From NCBI RefSeq assembly GCF_025685575.1, contig NZ_JAGSYD010000001.1, positions 1,205,731 to 1,269,730 of the forward strand: a DNA stretch of 64,000 nt, read 5' to 3'. This document shows positions 32,858-40,170 of this stretch, one piece after another (the first letter of the stretch is position 1; the number at the start of each line of letters is the position of its first letter). A program made the position numbers and the translations under genes. This DNA is from Granulicella cerasi. GTDB taxonomy: Bacteria; Acidobacteriota; Terriglobia; Terriglobales; Acidobacteriaceae. The notes below the pieces were generated by a model. That model searched no databases, was not told the DNA's origin, and saw nothing but the letters and a program-made list of their open reading frames with translations.

Positions 32858-33580
32858 TCAACTGCCCGCTTTTCTGACCGACTGATTCTCCGCGTGGAAC
32901 GACCAGAAACTCGTAAGGGCTTTTTCATCCATGTCGGGCAGTACCAATAGGGACCCCTGATCTTGAAGAATTTGCATTGCCGTTGACGTGGCAGTTTGGT
33001 CAGTTCTCCAACCCTCTCCGGCCTTCCTGAGTTCCCCTGCGACTAGATCCGCCATTTGTAATGGAAGGCAGGTGGCATCATCCTCCATGAACAGTGAACC
33101 CATGAGCGATCCGGCTCTTGGATTCTTGTGTTTCAAAGACTCCCAACTCTCCGTCAAGTTGTGACCGTGCATCTCGCAGCTATCGCAGGTGAAATCGATC
33201 TCGCCCTCGTAGCCGGCATTCGAAAGCCCGTAAGCTAACAGCACGATGTGTAAGTGGTATGTAAGTAAATGTGGATCGCGAAGATAATGCTTTGGCAGGG
33301 GAGCGACTTTGCGGTGCCTTGAGAAATAGCCTCTGTCCAGGCGCATACCTACTGAGATCATTCCCGAATTTGCGATTGCACGCGCGAACTGCTCCAGCGA
33401 GGCGGGCCGTTGTCTGAAATGCCGATGTTTGAAGGGGCGATCTCCCGTCTTTCGAAGAGACCTCCATTCAGTCTCGGCCTTCAACACATCCCGTTCATTC
33501 CCGATCACCGCACCTACCGCAAAAACGCCCTCGGGCGCAGGATCAAAACTCTCGTCGAGATAGGCCATAAGCCTTGGCAT
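32858..33580 (-). CDS. DUF3800 domain-containing protein
   Basis: About 240 residues. MAYLDESFD near the start and the C-terminal CLPLQMADLVAGELRK are the two acidic signatures of DUF3800, an RNase H-like fold often found in mobile or defence contexts but not functionally defined. The gene is visibly AT-richer than its neighbours and separates the sigma gene from glmM, which suggests recent acquisition. The ATG at 33580 has GGAG 6 nt upstream; ATG codons at 33592 and 33568 are alternatives. Confidence 0.8.
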   Translation of the reverse strand: MPRLMAYLDESFDPAPEGVFAVGAVIGNERDVLKAETEWRSLRKTGDRPFKHRHFRQRPASLEQFARAIANSGMISVGMRLDRGYFSRHRKVAPLPKHYLRDPHLLTYHLHIVLLAYGLSNAGYEGEIDFTCDSCEMHGHNLTESWESLKHKNPRAGSLMGSLFMEDDATCLPLQMADLVAGELRKAGEGWRTDQTATSTAMQILQDQGSLLVLPDMDEKALTSFWSFHAENQSVRKAGS

Positions 33581-33603
33581 GTGCTTCTCCATTTCGCGGC
33601 GAA

Positions 33604-34953
33604 CTAGACGCCCAACTCCGCGCGAATCTCGTCCGCGATCGCCTTCGAGTGGCGCTGCATGGCCTCTTCGCTCTCGGCCTCGATCATCACGCGTGCCAGC
33701 GCCTCGGTGCCCGAATAGCGGATGACGACGCGACCCGAGTCCTTGAGCTCTTCTTCGGCGGCGGCGATGGCGGCGGCGATCTTCGGGAAGCCTTCGAGCG
33801 GCTTCTTCTCGCGAACCTTCACGTTCACGATCACCTGCGGAAAGTTCTTGAGGTCGGCGACGAGTTCGCCCAGCGTCTTGCCCGAGCGGTGCACGACGTC
33901 GAGCACCAGCAGCGCAGACATGAGGCCGTCGCCCGTGGTCGCGAGCGCGGGGAAGAGGATGTGGCCGCTCTGTTCGCCGCCCAGCGAGGCGTCGTTCTTT
34001 TGCATCTCTTCGAGCACATACTTGTCGCCCACCGGCGCGCGCAGCATCCCGATGCCGGAGCGCTTCAGCGCCGCCTCGAAGCCCATGTTGGACATCGTGG
34101 TGGCGACGACGAGGTCGTGCTTGAGCAGGCCGCGGGCCTTCAGGTCGCGCGCGCAGACGAGCATCACGGCGTCGCCGTTGATTACGTTGCCGTGCTCGTC
34201 GGCAAACATGGCGCGGTCGGCGTCGCCGTCAAAGGTGAAGCCCACCGATGCACCGCGCTCTTTCACTTCGGCGGCGACGATGTGCGGCTTCGTGGCACCG
34301 CAGTTCTCGTTGATGTTGCGGCCGTCGGGCGAGGCGTGTGTGACGTCGACGGTGCCCTTCAGCTCTACGAAAAGCTGCGGGGCAACGGCCGAAGCCGCGC
34401 CGTTCGCGCAGTCGATGACGACATGCTTGTTGTCGAGCGAAATGCCCGGCACGGCAGCGAGCAGGAACTCGATGTACTCGCGGCGGAAGGCTTCGTTCGC
34501 TTCGGGGAGAGCCGTGCCTTCCGGGCCCTGAGCCCTGGCCCCTGGACCCTCTGCCAGCACGGCGTCGATCTCGGCTTCAATGCCGAGTTCCACCGCGTCG
34601 GGCAGCTTGTAGCCGTCGCCGCCGAAGATCTTGATGCCGTTGTCCTGCCACGGATTATGCGAGGCGGAGATGACCACGCCTGCAGCGTAGCCGTGCTTGC
34701 GCGCGAGGAAGGCGATGGCTGGCGTGGTGATCACGCCTGCGAACTCCGCGGTGGCGCCGCCTTCGCTCAGGCCCGCGATCAGCGTCGCGGCGATCCACTC
34801 GCCGGACTCGCGCGTGTCCATGCCGAGCACAACATGCGCGCCTGCGCCGAGCTTGCGCGCCAGGGCCACGCCCACGGCGAAGATGGTGCGCTTGTCCAGC
34901 GGGGCCTCTCCTGCCACCGCGCGAATGCCGTCCGTTCCGAAGTACTTCCTCAT
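33604..34953 (-). CDS. glmM: Phosphoglucosamine mutase
   Basis: A 449-residue enzyme converting glucosamine-6-phosphate to glucosamine-1-phosphate for UDP-GlcNAc synthesis. It shows YFGTDGIRAVAG at the start, the phosphoserine loop VVISASHNPWQDNGIKIFGG, the metal loop TFDGDADR, the substrate loop GGEQSGH and the phosphate-binding RYSGTEALARVM. Residues about 135-144 (EGPGARAQGPEG) look like an extra loop encoded by a 28-bp heptad repeat. Leader of about 25 nt with a possible TACAAT promoter near 34983. Confidence 0.95.
   Translation of the reverse strand: MRKYFGTDGIRAVAGEAPLDKRTIFAVGVALARKLGAGAHVVLGMDTRESGEWIAATLIAGLSEGGATAEFAGVITTPAIAFLARKHGYAAGVVISASHNPWQDNGIKIFGGDGYKLPDAVELGIEAEIDAVLAEGPGARAQGPEGTALPEANEAFRREYIEFLLAAVPGISLDNKHVVIDCANGAASAVAPQLFVELKGTVDVTHASPDGRNINENCGATKPHIVAAEVKERGASVGFTFDGDADRAMFADEHGNVINGDAVMLVCARDLKARGLLKHDLVVATTMSNMGFEAALKRSGIGMLRAPVGDKYVLEEMQKNDASLGGEQSGHILFPALATTGDGLMSALLVLDVVHRSGKTLGELVADLKNFPQVIVNVKVREKKPLEGFPKIAAAIAAAEEELKDSGRVVIRYSGTEALARVMIEAESEEAMQRHSKAIADEIRAELGV
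34523..34550. repeat. In-frame heptad repeat inside glmM
   Basis: Four consecutive plus-strand 7-mers of the type GnnCCCT (starts at 34523, 34530, 34537 and 34544). They encode a Gly/Pro/Ala/Arg loop in GlmM that ordinary GlmM sequences, as I know them, do not have. Confidence 0.75.
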
Positions 34954-34989
34954 GCTGTTATCGGTCTCTCCTGCGACGCTTCATTGTAC

Positions 34990-35194
34990 GAAGTTGTGAT
35001 GCGGGAATGGTGCGCGGGGGGCGAGGTTGCCTGCCACTCCTGTCATGCCTCCCCCCATCACTGTCATCCTTCGCGTTTCTCAGTTGACAGTGGCTTGAGG
35101 GTGTCCTTTGGATCTCCTCGGGCATCGTGCAAACCCATGTCTCAAAAAGCGAGATGTGGGGCACCCGTTCTTCCTGGTGTGAGAGTGGGGTAGC
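34990..35194. other. Intergenic region between xseA end and glmM start, with palindromes
   Basis: No ORF is supported. It contains an 8-bp inverted repeat CACTGTCA/TGACAGTG (35059-35066 with 35085-35092) and the REP-like palindrome at 35131-35166. It looks like accumulated intergenic repeat material. Confidence 0.4.
35131..35166. repeat. REP-like palindrome, copy 2
   Basis: AAACCCATGTCTC, a 7-nt loop, then GAGATGTGGGGCACCC; a 10-bp stem including two G-U pairs (35134-35143 with 35151-35160). It shares the flanks and order of copy 1 at 21556-21592. Confidence 0.45.
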
Positions 35195-36769
35195 CTATTC
35201 CGAATACTCGACGCGGGCGCGGACGCGGCCTTCGCCGAAGCGCGCCACGATGCCCTGGCCGGAGTGCAGTTGCGCGGCCTTGCGCACCAGCTTGCCTTCG
35301 CTCGTGTAAACCAGCGAATATCCGCGTTCGAGCACAGCGAGCGGGCTCAGCGCGCCCAGCCGCAACGCTGCGCGATCAAGCTGCGTTTGGCGCTGGTCGA
35401 TCATCTTCGCGCGCTGCTGCTCGAGCCGCGCTGTGAGCGCTTCGAGGCGGCTGCGATCGCCAGCGAGCTTCAGCGCGGGATGGTGTCGGCGCAGTGTCGC
35501 TTCCAGGCGGTCCAGCTGCGAGTGCTGCTTGCGAACGCGCTGCTGCACGGCGTTCTCGGCACGGTAGTCGAGCTCATCAACACGCTGTGCGCGGCGGCGC
35601 AACAGGTCTTCGATGCGACCGACGAGCCGCTGTTCGCCGAGCCCGGCGAAGCGTTGGCGAGCGCGCAGAAGCTCGTAGCGGCTCGCACGCTGCAGGCGTT
35701 GCGTCAGGCGATCGACCTGCTCCTCCACGCGATGTTGCGCGGCCGTGAGCAATTCGGCTGCGGCAGAAGGCGTGGGCGCGCAGACGTCTGCCGCGGCGTC
35801 GGCGATCACGCAGTCCGGCGCGTGGCCGATGCCGGTGATGACCGGCACGCTGCAGGCGGCGATGGCGCGCGCGACCTCCTCGGCGTCGAAGCCGTGCAGG
35901 TCCTCCCAGCTTCCTCCGCCGCGCGCGACGAGCACCACGTCCACCCGCTCAGGATGCGCGGAGAACCAGCGCACGCCGGCGGCCACTTCGGCAGGGCAGT
36001 TCGGCCCCTGAACGGCGGCGTGATAAACGAGCAGATTGACCGCAGCATGGCGTCGTCGGCAGACCTTGACGATGTCGCGCAACGCCGCGCCCTGCAGGCT
36101 GGTGACGATGCCAATGCAGCGCGGAAACGCGGGCAGCGGGCGCTGGCGGTCGAAGAGCCCCTCGCGGCGCAGGCGCTCCTTGAGCTGGCGCACGGCCTCG
36201 AGCATCGCGCCCAGGCCGACCTGCTCCATGCGCTCGGCGACCATCTGCATCTGGCCGCGCGCTTCGTAGATGCTGAGCGAGCCGGTGATGCGGACGGCAT
36301 CGCCGTCCTTGGGGCGGAACTTGACGCGCATGGCCTCGCGGCGGAACATGACGATCTGCAACTGCGCGCCGTTGTCCTTGAGCGTGAAGTAGCAGTGGCC
36401 GCTCGTCGCCGGACGCCAGTTGGAGATTTCGCCTTCGACGGTGACACTGCCGAAGCGGTTCTCGACGAGGCCGCGAACGCGGCTGATGAGTTGCGAGACG
36501 GAGAAGACGGCCGGCTCGGGTGCTGGCGGAGGTGTCGGGGGTTCGAATCCCTCCCTGTCCGCCACGTTCGCCACCGGGGCGAGAGCGGACTTCTTTTCGA
36601 CGATGACCGCCGGAGGCTCCTCCGCAAACAGCGCCTCGCCAAACAGCGCCTCGCCAAACAACGAGGGCATCGCCGGAGCGTTGGAACGGGCTTTCTTGCG
36701 CGCGCCTTTTTTCAGCCAGAGATCGGCTGCGGTCGGCACTGCATCCGGATTGCGGGAGTCCTCGGCCAT
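35195..36769 (-). CDS. xseA: Exodeoxyribonuclease VII large subunit with an unusual N-terminal extension
   Basis: A 524-residue XseA. The conserved protein starts only near residue 87 (FSVSQLISRVRGLVENRFGSVTVEGEISNW, OB-fold), then the catalytic core with GRVEGEI-like and GIVTSLQGAALRDI, VLVARGGGSWEDL, GHAPDCVIADAAAD and a long coiled coil (about 340-470). The extra 85 or so N-terminal residues contain a 15-bp tandem repeat (LFGEA twice) and ADREGFEPPTPP, the antisense reading of a tRNA 3' end. No start codon lies between that segment and the conserved domain, and TACACT ends 8 nt before the ATG at 36769, so the extension appears to be translated. No xseB is nearby. Confidence 0.92.
   Translation of the reverse strand: MAEDSRNPDAVPTAADLWLKKGARKKARSNAPAMPSLFGEALFGEALFAEEPPAVIVEKKSALAPVANVADREGFEPPTPPPAPEPAVFSVSQLISRVRGLVENRFGSVTVEGEISNWRPATSGHCYFTLKDNGAQLQIVMFRREAMRVKFRPKDGDAVRITGSLSIYEARGQMQMVAERMEQVGLGAMLEAVRQLKERLRREGLFDRQRPLPAFPRCIGIVTSLQGAALRDIVKVCRRRHAAVNLLVYHAAVQGPNCPAEVAAGVRWFSAHPERVDVVLVARGGGSWEDLHGFDAEEVARAIAACSVPVITGIGHAPDCVIADAAADVCAPTPSAAAELLTAAQHRVEEQVDRLTQRLQRASRYELLRARQRFAGLGEQRLVGRIEDLLRRRAQRVDELDYRAENAVQQRVRKQHSQLDRLEATLRRHHPALKLAGDRSRLEALTARLEQQRAKMIDQRQTQLDRAALRLGALSPLAVLERGYSLVYTSEGKLVRKAAQLHSGQGIVARFGEGRVRARVEYSE
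36531..36564 (+). other. Remnant of a tRNA 3' end (tRNA-Ser-like) inside xseA
   Basis: On the plus strand, a T-arm with stem 36537-36541/36549-36553 (one G-U pair) and loop TTCGAAT is followed by CCTGTCC, discriminator G and CCA (36554-36564). This is the T-arm, acceptor 3' strand and CCA of a tRNA, most like tRNA-Ser. The 5' half is absent: no GGACAGG and no anticodon arm are present upstream. It is probably an old attachment site or recombination scar. Confidence 0.7.
36625..36665. repeat. 15-bp tandem repeat in the xseA N-terminal extension
   Basis: The unit CAAACAGCGCCTCGC occurs at 36625-36639 and 36640-36654, with a partial third copy. It encodes the pentapeptide LFGEA on the minus strand. 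Confidence 0.8.
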
Positions 36770-36777
36770 CGCGTTCC

Positions 36778-36783
36778 AGTGTA
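36778..36783 (-). promoter_or_regulatory. -10 hexamer of near-leaderless xseA transcript
   Basis: TACACT ends 8 nt before the ATG at 36769. It supports the long XseA reading. Confidence 0.45.
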
Positions 36784-36808
36784 CGCGCGGTGGCCGGAGG
36801 AATTGCGC

Positions 36809-37198
36809 CTAGGCGGCGGAGGCTTCGAGCAGATCGCGCGTCTCGCGCAGCAGTTCAACGGGCGGGCAGGGCTTGGCCAGCAGCTTGATCTGGCGCTTGG
36901 TACGCTGCGCGTGCACATGCACTTCGCGCATATTGCTGGCGTAGGCGGAGAACATCATCACCTTGCACGAGGGCATCTCGGCGTGAAGCTTCTCGAGCAA
37001 CGAAAGGCCGTTTTCTTCAGGCATCGTCACGTCGCAGAGCACCATGGAGGGCGCGAAGATGCGCGCTGTCTCCAGACCGGAGGCGGCCGAGTAGCAGGCC
37101 TGGCTTTCGTAGCCGTTGGCGCTGTAGATCAGGCTCACGGTGTCGGCAACAAGACGATCGTCATCGACGACAAGAATGCGGTGTTTCATAGGGCCCAT
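36809..37198 (-). CDS. Single-domain response regulator
   Basis: A 129-residue stand-alone receiver domain. The acidic pocket is D12-D14 (VVDDDR), the phospho-acceptor D56 (CDVTMPEENG), and the conserved lysine lies in LLAKPCPP. There is no output domain, so it signals by protein interaction (CheY/SpoIIR-like). The ATG at 37198 is preferred because AGGG lies 9 nt upstream; the ATG at 37189 (MKHRIL) would also work. No kinase is nearby. Confidence 0.88.
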   Translation of the reverse strand: MGPMKHRILVVDDDRLVADTVSLIYSANGYESQACYSAASGLETARIFAPSMVLCDVTMPEENGLSLLEKLHAEMPSCKVMMFSAYASNMREVHVHAQRTKRQIKLLAKPCPPVELLRETRDLLEASAA

Positions 37199-37365
37199 CA
37201 CGCTTTCCCTGATTTTGAGGGTCAGTTGTTTGTTCTTGCGTGAACTACGGCGATGCGCTCTGACGATCGCGAGGAGTGAAGCTTAGTAAACGCCCGTCTC
37301 CCGAAAAAATCCAGTGGAATTGTGTCAGGTCACGAGAAATTGCAAAACTGTCACACAAGCAAAGG

Positions 37366-37391
37366 AAAAGGCCGCCCGAAGGCGGCCTTTT
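37366..37391 (-). terminator. Terminator of the TPR protein gene
   Basis: A perfect 11-bp stem AAAAGGCCGCC/GGCGGCCTTTT (37366-37376 with 37381-37391) with a CGAA tetraloop; works in both directions. Confidence 0.85.
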
Positions 37392-37406
37392 CCGGAGGAG
37401 AGCGGT

Positions 37407-38123
37407 TTACTTCTGTGCCAGACGGCTCGCTGCCACCTGACCAGCCGGTCCGGGGTTGCCCTTGGCATCCTTGTCGGAGTCCTTGAGCTGAGCGTAGATC
37501 TTCTTGGCTTCAGCCGGCTTGCCCTGCGACTCGTAAAGCTCTGCAAGCTGGATCTGAGCGAGACCACCGGGGACCGTGGCAGCCTTGCTGGTCGAGAGCT
37601 CGTTGTAGAGCGCAATCGCGTCGGCGTCGCGGCCGGTCTGCTGATCAAGCTGCGCGAGCGCGAGCTTGGCGAGAGCGGCGACATCGCCGTTCCAGCTTCC
37701 CGAAGCCTGCTTCAGGGTGGTCTCGGCCGAAGCGTTCTGGCCCTGCTCGATGAGCGAAACACCCTGGAAGTATCGGGCGAGCTTGCCGGGCTTGGTCATG
37801 CCGTACTGGTCTGCCACTGCCTGGAAGGCCGAGGAGGCTTCGGCGGCACGGGCCTTCTGATCGGAGTACGTCTTTACTCCCGGAGGAACCTGCTGGCCGG
37901 GCTGCGCGATCGGCGTCTGGTAGATCGACATAGCGTTGCCGAAGGCCGTCTGTGCGGCTTCCGTACGCTTCTGGAACACCGTAAAGCCGATGGCAATGAC
38001 CGCGACGAGCACGACGACCGCAATCAAGGTGGCGACGAGCGCCTTGCGGTTGGACTCACCGATGGGGAGACCGTTGTTCAGCGATGTTTCGAGGGAGTTG
38101 ATCTGGTTGCTTACGTTGCTCAA
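37407..38123 (-). CDS. Membrane-anchored TPR protein (YfgM-like)
   Basis: A 238-residue protein. The short cytoplasmic N-terminus is followed by a transmembrane helix at about residues 29-49. The periplasmic part has TPR-like helices (ARYFQGVSLIEQGQNASAETTLKQA, ALAKLALAQLDQQTGRDADAIALYNELS, AQIQLAELYESQGKPAEAKKIYAQL). The layout resembles YfgM/TPR_21 proteins, which act near the Sec translocon and envelope assembly. The first in-frame start is TTG at 38123, with GAGAG about 8 nt upstream; no in-frame ATG is available nearby. Confidence 0.77.
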   Translation of the reverse strand: MSNVSNQINSLETSLNNGLPIGESNRKALVATLIAVVVLVAVIAIGFTVFQKRTEAAQTAFGNAMSIYQTPIAQPGQQVPPGVKTYSDQKARAAEASSAFQAVADQYGMTKPGKLARYFQGVSLIEQGQNASAETTLKQASGSWNGDVAALAKLALAQLDQQTGRDADAIALYNELSTSKAATVPGGLAQIQLAELYESQGKPAEAKKIYAQLKDSDKDAKGNPGPAGQVAASRLAQK

Positions 38124-38513
38124 GTCGTTGCTCTCGATGGATTTCTTTGCCCCGCCGTCGGATCTTGACCCGGGCGGCTCCCGCAGCGCTGCAGAACTGA
38201 CGCTTTACCGCGGGCGTGGCATCGCTCTCAAGTGTATCAGCCACAGCCGATGGACTCCGGTAGATGCCAGAAAAGGCCATTATTAGAGCGGTTTTCCGAG
38301 GTGTCTGGCAGCGACATTTTCTGCTTGCCAATCGCTAATCGGCACGCATAGTATCCGACACGCAATGGGACATTTGCACTATGTCGCAAATTTGTCCGGT
38401 TGCGCTCGACCGCTGGCTGTTTCCAACGTTTGAGGCCATTGAGTAGTACCAGACAAATCGCTGCATGAGCAATGTACTCCGCAGCAGAAGAAGCACAGGG
38501 AGCAACCGAAACC
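38124..38513. other. Divergent intergenic region between the TPR gene and the GvpL/F gene
   Basis: 390 bp with no credible ORF. It carries an imperfect inverted repeat GGACATTTGC/GCAAATTTGTCC (38368-38377 with 38386-38397) that could be an operator for the GvpL/F gene. Local A/T content is higher than in the flanking genes. Confidence 0.4.
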
Positions 38514-39263
38514 ATGGCGTGGTATGCCTATTGCATCGCAGAACGTAGTGCCTTTCCGGAGTTAGCCCGTCACCGTCGTCCGATGCCTTTGCCGAACGTG
38601 ACCGGACTTTTCGGAAACCAGACCTTCCTCTTCCCCGCAGCCGACCTGACGGTGATCGTCAGCGAACATCTTCCCGAAGATACCGCCCGCCTCGCAGGCC
38701 CTGAAGCTTCTGCCGCCTGCCGCGAGCACGCCAATGTGATCGCGACCGCTTTCAAGCGTTCCACGGTGCTGCCCTTCCGTTTTGCCACCACTTTCCAGGA
38801 CGACGATGCGTTGCGTCGCTCGGTGCGCTCCAACCAGCGCCACTTCATGGCGAACGTTGAACGTCTGCGTGGCAAGGCTGAGATGCACCTGAAGGTGCTG
38901 GTGGACGACGTTTCGAACGAAGCACGCGAGCAGGGCAGCGTTTCTGCGGCCGCTGGTCAGCAGTATCTCGCGCAGATGCGTGAGACGGCGTCGCGCCAGC
39001 GCGAGCGCCAGTCCAAGGCCCGCGCATTGACGCTGCAGATGAACCGCATGTTCCTGCCGCTGGAAGAAGAGATCACCTGCAAGCGCATGGACTCCGGCAA
39101 GATGCTTATCGACATCGCGCACCTGGTCGACAAGAGCACGGTGGAGCGCTACCAGAACAAGTATTCGACCGCGACGAAGGAGCTGAAGGACCTGGCCATG
39201 CAGCTTTCCGGTCCCTGGCCGCCGTATCACTTCGTGCAGCGCGAAACGCGGACCCACGCTTAG
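38514..39263 (+). CDS. GvpL/GvpF family protein (orphan)
   Basis: A 249-residue protein with the two-part GvpF/L fold: an N-terminal domain (WYAYCIAE...LTVIVSEH) and a longer helical/ferredoxin-like C-terminal domain (ANVIATAFKRSTVLPFRFATTF, and the C-terminal LSGPWPPYHFV that is diagnostic of the family). GvpF/L proteins are minor gas-vesicle components, but no gvpA or other gas-vesicle gene lies in the window, so the role here is probably different. MAWYAYC (38514) is taken as the start; a start 42 nt upstream is possible. Confidence 0.87.
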   Translation: MAWYAYCIAERSAFPELARHRRPMPLPNVTGLFGNQTFLFPAADLTVIVSEHLPEDTARLAGPEASAACREHANVIATAFKRSTVLPFRFATTFQDDDALRRSVRSNQRHFMANVERLRGKAEMHLKVLVDDVSNEAREQGSVSAAAGQQYLAQMRETASRQRERQSKARALTLQMNRMFLPLEEEITCKRMDSGKMLIDIAHLVDKSTVERYQNKYSTATKELKDLAMQLSGPWPPYHFVQRETRTHA

Positions 39264-39287
39264 GCAAAAGCTTTCGCTGAGCAACTG

Positions 39288-39318
39288 GAAGGGCGGCCCT
39301 CGGGCCGCCCTTCTTGCG
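39288..39318. terminator. Bidirectional terminator between the GvpL/F gene and pgsA
   Basis: A perfect 11-bp stem GAAGGGCGGCC/GGCCGCCCTTC (39288-39298 with 39303-39313) with a CTCG loop and TTGCG following. Confidence 0.8.
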
Positions 39319-39334
39319 TCTGGAGATTCGAGAA

Positions 39335-40051
39335 CTACTTGACGGCGGTGCTGGCCGGTTCGACAGCCTTCTTCTTGCGGCTGAGCACGCTGGTGCGGCG
39401 CTTGCGGCGGCTGGAGCTGGCATGCTCGATCTTGTTCCAGAAGGCCACGAAGTAATCCACGGCAGAGATGATCGAGACGATCGTCATCCAGTAGGTGGCC
39501 GTCACGGCGATCAGGTGGACGCCGATCGGGAAGCCCCACCAGTTCCAGTAATCCCAGCGGTGGTTCAGAATGACGGCGACCACGGCGACGATCTGGATCA
39601 CCGTTTTCAGCTTGCCGATCTCGCTGGCGTCGATGGTGAAGCCTTCGCTGGAGGCGATGGAGCGCAGACCTGTGACAAGAAATTCACGACCGATCACCAG
39701 TACGGCGATCCACGGCACCATGATGCGCGGGTTATAAGCCACCAGCAGAATCAACGCGGCGGTGACCATGAGCTTGTCGGCCAGCGGGTCGAGCAGCATA
39801 CCGATCGTGGTGATCTGTCCTCGTTTGCGGGCCAGGTAGCCGTCGAGGCCGTCGGTGATGGAGGCCAGAATGAAGACGCCGGCGGCGATAAATTCCTGTT
39901 GGCCGTTCGCGCCACGCAGCGGAAAATGCGGACTCAACACCCAGATCAGCAGCGGGACGGCTGCGATGCGGGAGAGCGTAATGGAGTTCGGCAGGTTCAC
40001 GGCGAGGCAGCGTTTCGTGCGCGCAAAGGCAACAACGGCAAACACAGTCAT
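39335..40051 (-). CDS. pgsA: CDP-diacylglycerol-glycerol-3-phosphate 3-phosphatidyltransferase
   Basis: A 238-residue membrane enzyme making phosphatidylglycerophosphate. The CDP-alcohol phosphotransferase signature is complete: DGLDGYLARKRGQITTIGMLLDPLADK (the D..D.....AR........G...D...D spacing). About six hydrophobic segments follow the family pattern. The C-terminus has a basic Ser/Arg/Lys-rich tail. The start may be the ATG at 40051 or a GTG at 40000, which directly precedes the family start NLPNSITLSRI. Confidence 0.92.
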   Translation of the reverse strand: MTVFAVVAFARTKRCLAVNLPNSITLSRIAAVPLLIWVLSPHFPLRGANGQQEFIAAGVFILASITDGLDGYLARKRGQITTIGMLLDPLADKLMVTAALILLVAYNPRIMVPWIAVLVIGREFLVTGLRSIASSEGFTIDASEIGKLKTVIQIVAVVAVILNHRWDYWNWWGFPIGVHLIAVTATYWMTIVSIISAVDYFVAFWNKIEHASSSRRKRRTSVLSRKKKAVEPASTAVK

Positions 40052-40170
40052 TCTGCCACATCAAACGTCGGAGCGTTGGCGCGTGTGTACGCAAATCCTC
40101 GCGAAAGCTCGTCTTTACAGGGAGAGAACCTCACCCGTATCCTAGCAACACCTTTTCAGGCCAACCTTTT

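Noticed and set aside
36475..36564. A complete tRNA-Ser gene
   Set aside because: Only the T-arm, acceptor 3' strand and CCA are present; no matching 5' acceptor, D-arm or anticodon arm upstream.
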